From assembly GCF_002897035.1 (NCBI RefSeq), contig NZ_BAUX01000008.1, positions 1 to 64,000 of the forward strand: a DNA stretch of 64,000 nt. The letters run 5' to 3'. This DNA comes from Methylopila sp. Yamaguchi. Lineage in GTDB: Bacteria; Pseudomonadota; Alphaproteobacteria; Rhizobiales; Methylopilaceae. The notes beneath the pieces are model-generated. The model saw only the letters and a program-made list of their open reading frames with translations. It was not told where the DNA came from and made no database searches. Positions 49,561 to 58,656 of the stretch are shown piece after piece; position 1 is the first letter of the stretch; every line of letters starts with the position of its first letter. A program made the position numbers and the translations under genes.

Positions 49561-50535
49561 TCAGTACCCCAGAAGATAGGGGTTGAACGCCGCCCGCGCC
49601 CAGCCCGCTTCCCGGACCTTGAGGTCCAGGCCCAGCGTGGCGACGTCGTCCGCCACCGGATCCATGGCGGGATCGAGATGGTGATGGAAGATCTTTAGAT
49701 AGAGGCCGCAGGTGTCGCAGCATTCGGCCTTGGCGGTCGCCTCGTCCTTGCGCGCCCGTCCGGCCGGGGCCTCGCTCGGCGAGTCAGCCAGCGTCTCGCC
49801 GTCCTCGGACAGCGCGTGGTACGAGATCTTGTCGGTGGCGTCGCAGGCCACGCATTTGATGCGGACGTGGTTCCAGAGCGTGCCGCAGAGGCTGCAGGCG
49901 ACGTAGCGCGCGCCGTGGGCGCTCGACCAGCCCACCACGAGGCTCGCGACCGGCGGGCCGCCACAGGCCGGACAGGCGCCGACGCCGACCGGCTGCAGCC
50001 GAGCGACCTCCAGCTGGGAGGCGAGCCGCGCGAAATGCACCTGCAGCGCGGCGGCCGCGAAGACGTGTTCGGCCAGCGTCTCGAGCGACGTCGCGGTCTC
50101 GATGACGTCCACCAACAGGCGCTCACGGAACGCCCGGTCGCCTTCGGCGATGCGCCGGCGGGCATCCGACGCCTGCTCCGGCATGGGCAGGTCGGCGACC
50201 GCAGCGACCAGCCGCTCCAGCGTCGCATGCGCCGCCTCGTCCAGGTCGAAACGTGCGCGGTCGATCGGCGGCATGCCGAATTCGAAGGCCCGGTCGAGCG
50301 CGTCTTTCTGGGGCAGCTTCGGCTCCGGCAGATCGCTCAAGATGTGATGCTGCGCGCGCGCGAGCCCGCTGAGAAAGCGCAGGTAGGCCTCGAGCGGATG
50401 GCCGGAGGCCAAGGCCTGGAAACGCGCGGCGCGGTCTGCGAACAGCCGCGCCGGATCAGGAGCGACCGCGAAGTCGGGCTTGGCGACCGCGCCAACGTCG
50501 ATCGGCGTCGGTTCGATAGAGGCGGGACCGGCCAT
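49561..50535 (-). CDS. fdhE: formate dehydrogenase accessory protein FdhE
   Basis: A 324-residue redox/maturation protein for membrane formate dehydrogenase. The C-terminal half is rubredoxin-like, with paired cysteines GACPACGGPP, CSLCGTLWNHVRIKCVACDA and ECCDTCGLYLKIFHHHLD. The ATG at 50535 is chosen since the upstream 47 codons are low-complexity and run through the divergent region. It heads the minus-strand fdhE-selA-sel1-selB-tRNA-Sec run. Confidence 0.92.
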   Translation of the reverse strand: MAGPASIEPTPIDVGAVAKPDFAVAPDPARLFADRAARFQALASGHPLEAYLRFLSGLARAQHHILSDLPEPKLPQKDALDRAFEFGMPPIDRARFDLDEAAHATLERLVAAVADLPMPEQASDARRRIAEGDRAFRERLLVDVIETATSLETLAEHVFAAAALQVHFARLASQLEVARLQPVGVGACPACGGPPVASLVVGWSSAHGARYVACSLCGTLWNHVRIKCVACDATDKISYHALSEDGETLADSPSEAPAGRARKDEATAKAECCDTCGLYLKIFHHHLDPAMDPVADDVATLGLDLKVREAGWARAAFNPYLLGY

Positions 50536-50732
50536 GGGACACTCCGAAACGCAGGCGAGAGAGGATGCTAGCACGCGGCGGCGGCGCGGACGCGGCGACC
50601 GGGCCGGGAGGCGTCTTCCGCGGCCGATCTCGCGACCGGCGCTTGAAAGCAGGCCAGAGCCGGGACGCTGGATCACCGGAAGCGTGCGCCGCGCACGGGT
50701 CAGCCATGCTTAGACGAAGGTTTAATGCCGCG

Positions 50733-50755
50733 GGTTGGTATGCCAAATACCAGCC
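50733..50755. promoter_or_regulatory. inverted repeat upstream of a small gene, LysR-type box candidate
   Basis: GGTTGGTAT-GCCAA-ATACCAGCC, nine-base arms with one mismatch and a 5-bp centre, 47 bp before the 47-residue gene. Its inner part GGTAT-N5-ATACC has the same arm/spacer geometry as the box near the predicted AbcR-like RNA. Confidence 0.45.
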
Positions 50756-50802
50756 ATCGAGTTTCAAGGACGCGGCAAACGTCCCAACCCGAGGTGCAGA
50801 CC

Positions 50803-50946
50803 ATGACCGCCATTCTCGTCGATACGTTCTCCGGCTCCGCCTTCGGCGGCTTCTTCTCCCGCTTCCTCAGCGAGTTCGAGGCCTTCTTCGAAGAGCAGGG
50901 CCGCGCGCTTTATCACGCTCATCGCGACTATCCGTTCGGTCTCTGA
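50803..50946 (+). CDS. small protein of 47 residues, unknown function
   Basis: The product starts MTAILVDTFSG and continues FGGFFSRFLSEFEAFFEEQ, ending RALYHAHRDYPFGL. It is rich in Phe and acidic residues, with an amphipathic helix in the middle and a basic/aromatic end. The ATG at 50803 has GAGGTG about ten bases upstream. It is divergent from fdhE and convergent with fdoI, with two hairpins after it. Its size recalls the small VtlR-controlled proteins of rhizobia, but there is no sequence match to DUF1127. Confidence 0.62.
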   Translation: MTAILVDTFSGSAFGGFFSRFLSEFEAFFEEQGRALYHAHRDYPFGL

Positions 50947-50962
50947 GCCGAACGTTCCGAAC

Positions 50963-51023
50963 GCCGCTCGCTGTCGAGCGGCTTGAAGGCTTGAGCGGCC
51001 GGATCTCAGCGAGATCCGGCCGC
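50963..51023. terminator. tandem hairpins between small gene and fdoI
   Basis: GCCGCTCG-CTGT-CGAGCGGC (50963-50982) and GCGGCCGGATCTC-AGC-GAGATCCGGCCGC (50995-51023). Both are perfect stems, of 8 and 13 bp. T-runs are weak (TTCGCGTTT), so termination is likely but not certain; it could serve both converging genes. Confidence 0.7.
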
Positions 51024-51051
51024 TTCGCGTTTCGTCCACCGAGCGCCCGGC

Positions 51052-51717
51052 TCAGTCGTGGCTTTGGCCCTTGGCCTCCTGACGCAACCACTTGCGGTGG
51101 TGACGCCAAGCCCAGCCGCCGGTGACGCGGCCTTCGGTCATGCCGCGGATCGAGCCCTTGACCCAAATGCCGGCGTAGACGTGGACGATGATCAGCAGGA
51201 TCGCCGCGATCGCCGCAAGCGAGTGCACCAGCGCCGCGAGGCGGTTCGTGCCGATGCTGACGACCCCGTGGAAGTACTCGTCCCAGATCACGAGGCCGGT
51301 GGCGAACAGCACGACGATCAGCAACGCCGTGCCCCAGAACACCATCTTCTGGCCGGCGTTGTACTTGCCGAGCTCCGGAAGGCGCTCCTCGTCGCCCTTC
51401 ACCACGTCGCCGATCTGCGACACCCACTGGGTGTCGTCGCGGTTCCAGAGGTTATGGCTCCAGAACCGCACGAACAGGATGGCGAAGCTCGCGATCAGCA
51501 CCACGCCCAGCCAGGGGTGGAACGCCCGTGTGTTCGCTCCGCCTCCAAACAGCTCGGTGAGGAAGAACAGGCTGGGGTGGAACAGCGCCAACCCGCTCAG
51601 GGCGAGCAAAGTGAAGGTGGCGGCGGTGATCCAGTGGTTGACGCGGGCGGAGGCCCCGTAGCGCCGGACCTCCGTCCGCTCCACCATGATGGGACGACGT
51701 TCGATCTCGACGGCCAT
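51052..51717 (-). CDS. fdoI: formate dehydrogenase cytochrome b subunit (gamma)
   Basis: A 221-residue membrane subunit of the periplasmic respiratory formate dehydrogenase that passes electrons to quinone through haem b. It has four predicted helices (about 25-50, 68-85, 120-145, 160-185), with candidate haem histidines in ARVNHWITA, RAFHPWLGVVL, AALVHSLAAI and LIIVHVYAG. Its ATG overlaps the fdxH stop by one base. Confidence 0.92.
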   Translation of the reverse strand: MAVEIERRPIMVERTEVRRYGASARVNHWITAATFTLLALSGLALFHPSLFFLTELFGGGANTRAFHPWLGVVLIASFAILFVRFWSHNLWNRDDTQWVSQIGDVVKGDEERLPELGKYNAGQKMVFWGTALLIVVLFATGLVIWDEYFHGVVSIGTNRLAALVHSLAAIAAILLIIVHVYAGIWVKGSIRGMTEGRVTGGWAWRHHRKWLRQEAKGQSHD

Positions 51718-52655
51718 CAGAGCGTCCTCGTCTCAGGCGTCGGGTCGGACCGAGCGCCCTCCTCCGCAAGATCCGCGGCGTTCTCCTCGTCCGTTTCCGA
51801 CACCCGGTTCGGCCCCACCACCGTGTGGTGGAAGAACGCGCCGACGGCCGCGAAGGCCAACGCGCCGAGAGCGAGGATCTTGCCCGTGCCCTTCCAGGCC
51901 GAGACCAGCGGGCTGATCTGCGGATCCTTCGGCAGGCCGGCGTAGATCTCCGGCTTGTCGAGGTGGTGCAGCACGTACATCACGTGCGTGCCGCCGACGC
52001 CGGCCGGATCGTAGAGCCCCGCGTTGGCGAAGCCGCGGGACTTGAGGTCCGTGATGCGGCGGTCCGCCTGCTCCTTCATGTCGTCCTTGGTGCCGAACAT
52101 GATGGCCGCTGTCGGACAGGCCTTGGCGCAGGCCGGCCCCTGACCGACCGCGACGCGGTCGGAGCACAGCGTGCACTTATAGGCCTTGCGGTCGACCTGG
52201 CTGATGCGCGGGATGTTGAAGGGGCAGCCCTTCACGCAATAGGCGCAGCCGATGCAGTTTTCCGACACGAAATCGACGATGCCGTTCGTGTACTGGACGA
52301 TCGCCCCCGGCGAGGGGCAGGCCTTGAGGCACCCGGGATCGGCGCAGTGCATGCAGCCATCCTTGCGGATCAGCCACTCGAAGTTGCCGGTGTCCGGGTT
52401 GTCCCATTCGCTGAAGCGCATCAGCGTCCAGCTGTTCGCCGTCAGGTCGTGCGGGTTGTCGTAGACCCCCGTGTTGACGCCCACCTCCTCGCGCAGGTTG
52501 TTCCACTCGAGGCAGGCGGACTGGCAGGCCTTGCAGCCGATGCATTTCGACACGTCGATCAGCTTCGCGACCTCGAGCCCCGTCGACCTTACGGCCGGCG
52601 GGGTCGAGGTGGAGGCGGAGCGCCGCTTGATGTCGAGGGACTGATACGAAGCCAT
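51717..52655 (-). CDS. fdxH: formate dehydrogenase iron-sulfur subunit (beta)
   Basis: A 312-residue electron-transfer subunit with four [4Fe-4S] sites: [14 protein letters not shown], the [14 protein letters not shown] motif, [14 protein letters not shown] and the [16 protein letters not shown] pair. A C-terminal membrane anchor helix (about 255-280, [20 protein letters not shown]) inserts in the inner membrane. GGGAGGG precedes the ATG. It lies between fdhA and fdoI in one operon. Confidence 0.95.
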   Translation of the reverse strand: MASYQSLDIKRRSASTSTPPAVRSTGLEVAKLIDVSKCIGCKACQSACLEWNNLREEVGVNTGVYDNPHDLTANSWTLMRFSEWDNPDTGNFEWLIRKDGCMHCADPGCLKACPSPGAIVQYTNGIVDFVSENCIGCAYCVKGCPFNIPRISQVDRKAYKCTLCSDRVAVGQGPACAKACPTAAIMFGTKDDMKEQADRRITDLKSRGFANAGLYDPAGVGGTHVMYVLHHLDKPEIYAGLPKDPQISPLVSAWKGTGKILALGALAFAAVGAFFHHTVVGPNRVSETDEENAADLAEEGARSDPTPETRTL

Positions 52656-52670
52656 GGTGTCAGCCCTCCC

Positions 52671-55600
52671 TTACGCCGACGCCGGAGCCGAGGTCGGCTC
52701 GATGTTGACCAGGAACGCCTTGTACTCGGGCGTCTCGATGTTGGCGTCGCCGACGAAGGGGGTAAGCGAGTTCGGGTTGTAGCCCTTCTTGGTCTTGCCC
52801 ATGAAGCCCCAGTGCTGAGGGATGCCCACCACGTGGACCGGCCGCCCGTCGACCATCAGCGGCTTGATGCGCTTGGTGACGACCGCCTTGGCCTTGATCG
52901 ACCCGCGGTTCGACCACACCCGCACCCAGCCGCCCTTCTCGATGCCCTTCTCCTTGGCGAGCTGCTCCGAGATCTCGACGAAGAACTCGGGCTGCAGCAC
53001 CGCGTTGACCCAGACGTGCTTGGTCCACTGATGGAAGTGCTCGGTCAGGCGATAGCTGGTCGCGACGTAGGGGAACTTGTCGGCGTTCCCCAGCGCCTCG
53101 AGGTCGGCCTTGAAGATGCGCGCGGCGGGATTGCCACGGATCTTCGGCGCGATGGCGTTCGCCACCGGCGCCTCGAAGGGCTCGTAGTGCGACGGGAACG
53201 GCCCGTCGCGCATCATGCCGCGGGAGAACAGCCGCGCCACGCCCTCGGGGTTCATGATGAAGGGTCCGACCGACTGCTCCGGCTTCACGGTCGGGCCGTA
53301 GTCCGGCACGTCGTAGCCGCCCCAGCGCTCGCCGGTCCACCAGACCAGCTTGCGCGACGGATCCCAAGGCTTGCCGGAGACGTCCGACGAGGCGCGGTTG
53401 TAGAGGATCCGCCGGTTGAGCGGCCAGGCCCAGGCCCATTTGGGCGCGAGGCCCGTGTCGCCGGGGTCGGAGGTGTCCCGCCGGGACATCTGGTTGCCGG
53501 CCTCGGTGTAGCAGCCCGAGTAGATCCAGCAGAACGAGGCGGTGGAGCCGTCGTCCTTCATCTGCGCGAAGCTGTCGAGCAGCTTGCCCTTCGCCACCAG
53601 CACCTTGGTGGGGTCGTTCGGATCGGTCACGTCGGCGAGCGCCGTGCCGTTCATCTCGCGCGCGAGCTCCTCGGCCGCCGGCTCCTCCGGTTGGCCGTAA
53701 GGCCAGCGCAGGTTGACGATCGGGTCCGGGAAGGCGCCGCCCTCGTTGAGATAGAGCTCCTTCAGCCGCAGGTGCAAGCCGGCCATGATCCAGGTGTCGG
53801 CCTTGGCCTCGCCGGGAGGCGACACCGCCGCGTTGTGCCACTGCAGCCAGCGGCCGGAGTTCACGATCGAACCCTCGTCCTCGGCGAAGCAGCTGGTCGG
53901 CAGCTGGAACACCTCGGTCTGGATGTCCGCCGTTTTCACGTCGTTGAACTCGCCGTGGTTCTCCCAGAACCGCGAGGTCTCGGTGTCGAGCGGGTCCATC
54001 GTCACCAGGAACTTCAGCTTGGCGAGGCCCGAGGTGATCTTCGCCCGGTTGGGGAAGGTCATCAGCGGGTTGAACCCCTGGCAGAAGTAGCCGGTGATCT
54101 TGCCCTGGTTCATGAGCTCGAACGTGCGCAGCACGTCGTAGGTCACGTCGAGCTTGGGCAACCAGTCGAAGGCCCAGTTGTTCTCCGCCGTCGCCTTGTC
54201 GCCCCACATGGATTTCTGGAACGAGACGAAGAACTTCTTGTAGTTCTGCCAGAAGCTGGTCTGGCCAGGGCGCAGCGGCTTGAAGCCGCGCGTCGACATG
54301 TAGGCGTTGAAGTCGGGCTCCTTCTCCGTCGGCAGGTTCATGTAGCCGGGGAGCGAGTTCGACAGCAGGCCGAGGTCGGTGAGACCCTGGATGTTGGAGT
54401 GGCCGCGAAGGGCGTTCATGCCGCCGCCGCGCACGCCGATGTTGCCCATCAGCAGCTGGATCATCGCCATGCCGCGGATGTTCTGCGCGCCCTTGGAGTG
54501 CTGGGTCCAGCCGAGCGCGTACATCGACGTCATGGTCTTCGTCGGCGTCGAGCACTCGGACATCATCTCGGCCACCTTCAGGAACTTGTCCTTCGGGGAG
54601 CCGCAGATCTTCTCCACCATCTCAGGCGTGTAGACCGCGAAATGCTGCTTCATCAGCTGGAAGACGCAGCGCGGGTCCTGCAGGGTCGGGTCGACCTTAG
54701 CGTAGCCCTGCTCGTCCATCTGGTAGTCCCAGGACGAGCGGTCGTAGTCGCGCTTCTCTTCGTTGTAGCCCGTGAACAGGCCGTCCGACCACGCGAACTC
54801 CGGCTTCACCAGGAAGGAGGCGTTGGTGAAGGCCTTGACGTACTCGTGCTGGATCTTGTCGTTCTGAAGCAGGTAATTGATGACGCCGCCGAGGAAGGCG
54901 ATGTCGGTGCCGGGCCGGATCGGGCAATAGAAGTCGGCGACCGAGGCGGTCCGCGTGAAGCGCGGATCGACGACGATCAGCTTGGCGCCGCGGTTGGCCT
55001 TGGCCTCAGTGACCCATTTGAAGCCGCACGGATGCGCTTCCGCCGCGTTGCCGCCCATGACGACCACGAGGTCCGTGTGCTTGATGTCGCCCCATGCGTT
55101 CGTCATGGCGCCGCGACCGAATGTTGGGGCGAGACTCGCCACCGTCGGTCCGTGTCAGACGCGCGCCTGGTTGTCGAAGGGCAGGACGCCGAGGGAGCGG
55201 ATGACCTTGTAGGTCAGCGTTCCCGTCTCATTGGTCGTGGCCGAGGCCGCCAGGAACCCGACCGAGGTCCAGCGGTTGACGGTGACGCCGTCCTTGCTGG
55301 TGGTCTGGAAGTTCTTGTCGCGGTCGTCCTTCATCAGGCGCGCGATGCGGTCGAGCGCGAAGTCCCAGGTCACCCGCTCGAACTTGTCGGAGCCGGGCTT
55401 CCGGTGCATCGGGTACTTCAGCCGCGTGTCCGCATGCACGAAGTCCAGAAGCGCCGCGCCCTTGGGGCAGAGCGTGCCACGGTTCGTCGGATGATCCGGA
55501 TCGCCCTCGACGTGCAGAAGCGAGGCGTGTGTGTTCTTGGACCTGTCGCCGAGGCTGTACAGGATGACGCCGCAGGCCACGGAGCAGTAGGGGCAGATGT

Positions 55601-55754
55601 TGCGGGTCTCGGTGGTGCGGGCCAGCTTGAACGGCCGCACCGCTTGCGCCATGGCCTGTTCGGCGCCGCCGAACCCCATAGCCCCGAGAGTGGTCCCGGC
55701 AACGCCCGCGCCCGCCGTCCGTAGGAACTGGCGCCGCGAAAGTTCGCCGATCAT
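52671..55754 (-). CDS. fdhA: selenocysteine-containing formate dehydrogenase, catalytic subunit
   Basis: A 1027-residue periplasmic molybdenum enzyme oxidising formate, FdnG/FdoG type. The frame contains one TGA at 55157-55155 (residue 200), in the context NQARV-U-HGPTVASLAPTFGRGAM, where FdnG carries its molybdenum-ligating Sec; so it is read through, not broken. A Tat leader (LSRRQFLRTAGAGVAG) precedes the [4Fe-4S] motif (C54, C57, C61, C96). AGGAGGGAGG is upstream of the ATG. All Sec machinery is in this window. Confidence 0.96.
55116..55157 (-). promoter_or_regulatory. Sec UGA codon with SECIS-like hairpin in fdhA
   Basis: Right after the TGA, a lower stem ACCGA/TCGGT and an upper stem GGCGA/TCGCC with loop GTC form a hairpin about 6-40 nt downstream. 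The position and bulged U resemble bacterial SECIS elements bound by SelB. Confidence 0.85.
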
Positions 55755-55837
55755 CTGGGAAGCGTCCTCCCTCCTGAGCCGACCGCCCTCCAGCCGCCGG
55801 CGAAATCAAAGCCGGACGTTCCGCCGGCTATGCCGGC

Positions 55838-55867
55838 TATTTAGGATTTGAATAGGTCGAATGTCAA
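55838..55867 (-). promoter_or_regulatory. sigma-70-type promoter of the fdh operon
   Basis: On the minus strand TTGACA (55867-55862), 18-bp spacer, TAAATA (55843-55838), about 85 bp before the fdhA ATG. The region is AT-richer than its surroundings. A tandem GCCGGCTAT pair follows the -10. Confidence 0.55.
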
Positions 55868-56011
55868 ACGCCGCCCAACGGGAAGCGCGAGGAAAAGCCC
55901 TTTGTTTGTAGTTGGTTATATCGGCGGTTGCCGACGTGCGCGAAGCTGTGACAGGAATTTCGCCCCACGCTGCAATGCACCAGGCAACCACCCCTACGAA
56001 GACCCTCAGCC

Positions 56012-56260
56012 GTGACCGAACCCACGACGCTCGATCTCAGGGGGCTCCGCTGTCCGCTTCCCGTGCTGCGATTGCGGAAGGCGCTGCTCGGCAGCACCGC
56101 GGGGACGACGATCGTGGTCCTGACCGATGACCCGCTGGCCGCTCTCGACGTGCCCAACTTTCTCCGGGAAAACGGCGACGAACTGCTCTCGAACGATCCC
56201 GACGCCGGCGGCCGGCGGTTCGTCGTCCGGCGCGGACCCGGACCGGAGACAACCGGCTGA
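56012..56260 (+). CDS. tusA: TusA-family sulfur carrier protein
   Basis: An 82-residue cytoplasmic protein with the TusA active-site motif LDLRGLRCPLPVLRLRKAL (catalytic Cys) and IVVLTDDPLAALDVPNFL. It accepts persulfide sulfur. It starts with GTG at 56012. It is divergent from fdhA, which suggests sulfur delivery to Moco-containing formate dehydrogenase; this is inference, since TusA proteins also act in tRNA thiolation. Confidence 0.85.
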   Translation: MTEPTTLDLRGLRCPLPVLRLRKALLGSTAGTTIVVLTDDPLAALDVPNFLRENGDELLSNDPDAGGRRFVVRRGPGPETTG

Positions 56261-56506
56261 CGACATCGGTTCGCATGCGCCTGACCGACTCCCTGCGCCT
56301 GCATTTCCTCAACGGGCCTCGGCGGCCGACGCCGCTGAGGGTCTGCTGAGGGTCTGCTCGTTCGTCGTGCCGGCGTTTTTTGACCTGATCGAGCCGGTCG
56401 CCCCGCCGGACCGGGCCTCCGGCCCCGGGTTCACCGGCCGGCGGAGCGCCGCGCTCCCGCCCGCCCTCTTCGCGGTCCCACCCTCAGCCCGAACTGCGAA
56501 ACCCGC

Positions 56507-56535
56507 TTGAAAGCGAAGCGCCCCCCAACTAGTGT
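56507..56535 (+). promoter_or_regulatory. promoter of tRNA-Lys
   Basis: TTGAAA and TAGTGT with a 17-bp spacer end 26 bp before the tRNA-Lys gene. The sequence between the TusA gene and this promoter shows no other gene; a 12-bp direct repeat GAGGGTCTGCT(G/C) lies near 56337. Confidence 0.6.
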
Positions 56536-56560
56536 CCGCGCCGCGCCGCATGCCGGTCGC

Positions 56561-56636
<76 letters not shown>

Positions 56637-56757
56637 CCACTCGGGCATCGGACCTCGGCGTCGCCGGGACCCCTCTCCCGCCCATTGTTCGTCAGGACAT
56701 CGCGCGGGCTCTCGCCGCCGTGAACCCTTGCGCGTCCTTACGACGCGCCGCGGGCGG

Positions 56758-58341
56758 CTACGCCTGGGAGCCGCCGAAAAGGAAGTCTCCGGCCTCTACC
56801 GCGGGCGCGCCGCGCAGCGTGGCGAGGAGGACCGCGTTCGCCGAGCCTGAGCCGTCAGAATCGAAGAAGAGTTTTCCGGTGTCGAGATCATAGACAAACA
56901 ACGTGCCGGCCTCTGTCGCCCTCCCCGTCGTGTTGATCTCGACCGAGGACGCGCTTCCTCTCCAAAGGGAGATGGCGTCTTCGCCGGATTCAAAATCTGA
57001 AATCACGTCAGCGCCGTCGCCTGCGCGCGTAAACACGAACGTATCCGCGCCGGCGCCTCCGATCAGCACGTCCCTGCCGCCGGCCCCTCGGAGAACATCG
57101 TCGCCCGCGCCACCGACCAGCCGATTGCCCGCTGCATCGCCGCTCAAGTGATCCGAATAAGCTGACCCAACCACGTTCTCGAAGCCGCGAACGCCACCCG
57201 TCCCCTGGGCCTTCCCAGCGGCGAGATCCACGCTGACCCCGCGGGAGAACGCGGCATAGCTCAACACGTCGATGTCGTCGCCGCCGTCTACGAGGCCGGT
57301 CGTGCGGGAGCCGTCGCGGATGTTGAAGACGTCGTCGCCGGCGCCGAAGGCGATGGCGACGCCGGCGCCCCCGTGGATATGCCCGCCGTTCGTCACCGTG
57401 TCGTCCGAGCCGGAGGTCAGTTCGAGACCGAAGCTCGACCGGCCCCAAATTACTCCGTCGTTCACCAGGCGAAGGCCCAGACCCGCGTCGCCGGAACTCC
57501 GGACGCCAACGTCGCCGCCTACGATCCGACCTTCGGAATGGTTTTCGATCGATCCCGCGCCGGTGTCGACGCCGACTGAATCTGAGCCGGCGCCGGCACG
57601 GATGTCACCGTCGTTGACGATGGTCACGCCGAACTCCGACGACGCGCTTTGGTAGACGACGACGCCCCGGCTTACGCCGAACCGGTCCGCCAGTCCCACG
57701 ATCTCGCCGCTGTTCTCAATCCGTCCGAGCACTTCTTCGCCGGCGACGCCGGCCCCGCCGAGGCCAACGATCCTAGCGCCGTCCTCGTTGTTGATCACCA
57801 AGCCGGCCGGCGTCGCTCCGTTCGGTAGGCTCGACCGCAAAATGCCGTAGCCGTCACCTGCGATCCGCGCGCCGGGGCCGCGGTTGATGATCAAACCGAA
57901 ACTGTCAGCGTCGACTTCGACCCCCGCCGCGAAGCTCGCAGTCGCGCTCTGACCGCCGATGATGGTCCCGGAGTTTGAAAGCTCGAACTGGGCGCGCAAA
58001 TAAATCGCGTCGGTTTCCGCCGACCAAATCGCCCCTGCGTTTGCGATCGAAACGCGCAGCTGCGGCGAACCATCGACGTCGATCGCGTTTCCCTCGACCG
58101 ACGACAGCGAACCTGATGCGAGGTTGTTGACGCTCAGCGAACCCGCTTCGGCGCCGAACGTGTCGATGGCCGCGGCCTGGCCCCGGATGACGCCGCTGTT
58201 GAGCACCGACCCGCCGCCGTCGGCCGCCACCGCCGCCGTCCTTGAAAGAACGACGAGCCGGCCCTCGACCTCCAGGGTATCTCCAGCCAAAGCCACCGAC
58301 GACGTCCGTGTCGATCCGGCGGGAACCAGAACGTCAGCCAT
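56758..58341 (-). CDS. RTX (hemolysin-type calcium-binding) secreted protein with beta-solenoid repeats
   Basis: A 527-residue extracellular protein. Residues about 40-340 hold about ten short repeats of the form N-(S/D/N)-G-x-I ([53 protein letters not shown]), which suggest a beta-solenoid. RTX nonapeptides follow ([32 protein letters not shown] then AGADTFVF), and the C-terminus has the type I secretion signal style [13 protein letters not shown]. Calcium likely folds it outside the cell. Start ATG 58341 with GGAG eight bases before. The export genes lie in the same locus. Confidence 0.88.
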   Translation of the reverse strand: MADVLVPAGSTRTSSVALAGDTLEVEGRLVVLSRTAAVAADGGGSVLNSGVIRGQAAAIDTFGAEAGSLSVNNLASGSLSSVEGNAIDVDGSPQLRVSIANAGAIWSAETDAIYLRAQFELSNSGTIIGGQSATASFAAGVEVDADSFGLIINRGPGARIAGDGYGILRSSLPNGATPAGLVINNEDGARIVGLGGAGVAGEEVLGRIENSGEIVGLADRFGVSRGVVVYQSASSEFGVTIVNDGDIRAGAGSDSVGVDTGAGSIENHSEGRIVGGDVGVRSSGDAGLGLRLVNDGVIWGRSSFGLELTSGSDDTVTNGGHIHGGAGVAIAFGAGDDVFNIRDGSRTTGLVDGGDDIDVLSYAAFSRGVSVDLAAGKAQGTGGVRGFENVVGSAYSDHLSGDAAGNRLVGGAGDDVLRGAGGRDVLIGGAGADTFVFTRAGDGADVISDFESGEDAISLWRGSASSVEINTTGRATEAGTLFVYDLDTGKLFFDSDGSGSANAVLLATLRGAPAVEAGDFLFGGSQA

Positions 58342-58413
58342 GCAAGTCACTCCGAGACGGTGGAATCCTCCTCGAAGTTTCGAGCCGAGGCAAGACCGGC
58401 GACATGATGTATA

Positions 58414-58599
58414 TTACATCGGCGGCTCGACCATCGGCGGCTCGGGCGGCGAGATCGGCTCATCGTCGATCGAGGGGTCGATCGAGGGGTCGGGGTTCGG
58501 CACGATGTCCGGATCCTGGACCGGGACCTCGTCGGGGATCGGCGGGCGCACCGGCTCGCCGGGCATGGGCGGGTTCGGGACGTTCGGGCCTGCGGGCAT
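58414..58599 (-). CDS. small proline-rich acidic protein, 61 residues
   Basis: Proline is about a third of the residues, with acidic repeats (PDPSIDPSIDDEP; PEPPMVEPPM at the end). AGGAGG seven bases before the ATG is a near-perfect ribosome binding site, which supports a real gene. A 12-bp tandem duplication (58466-58489) encodes the repeated PSID unit. No signal or membrane segment is seen. It lies between the AI-2E transporter gene and the RTX gene on one strand. Confidence 0.7.
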   Translation of the reverse strand: MPAGPNVPNPPMPGEPVRPPIPDEVPVQDPDIVPNPDPSIDPSIDDEPISPPEPPMVEPPM

Positions 58600-58656
58600 G
58601 ATGTCCTCCTGTAAACGGTACCTCCGGACAACCCGCCGCGACCGGCTTCGTTCCGA

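Noticed and set aside
51825-55724. A 1299-codon open frame on the plus strand antisense to fdhA/fdxH
   Set aside because: High-GC shadow; low-complexity Arg/Val/His composition, no domains, and the opposite strand encodes clear FDH subunits.
52671-55754. Formate dehydrogenase as a pseudogene split by a stop codon
   Set aside because: The stop is a UGA at the known Sec position with a SECIS-like hairpin, and selA/selB/selD/tRNA-Sec are present.
55823-55843. Tandem GCCGGCTAT pair near the fdhA promoter
   Set aside because: Only two 9-bp copies; could be a regulator half-site pair, but there is too little evidence to call a feature.
58406-58420. Palindrome GATGTA-TAT-TACATC at the stop of the proline-rich gene
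   Set aside because: It overlaps a stop codon and is AT-rich with short arms; probably not an operator or terminator on its own.
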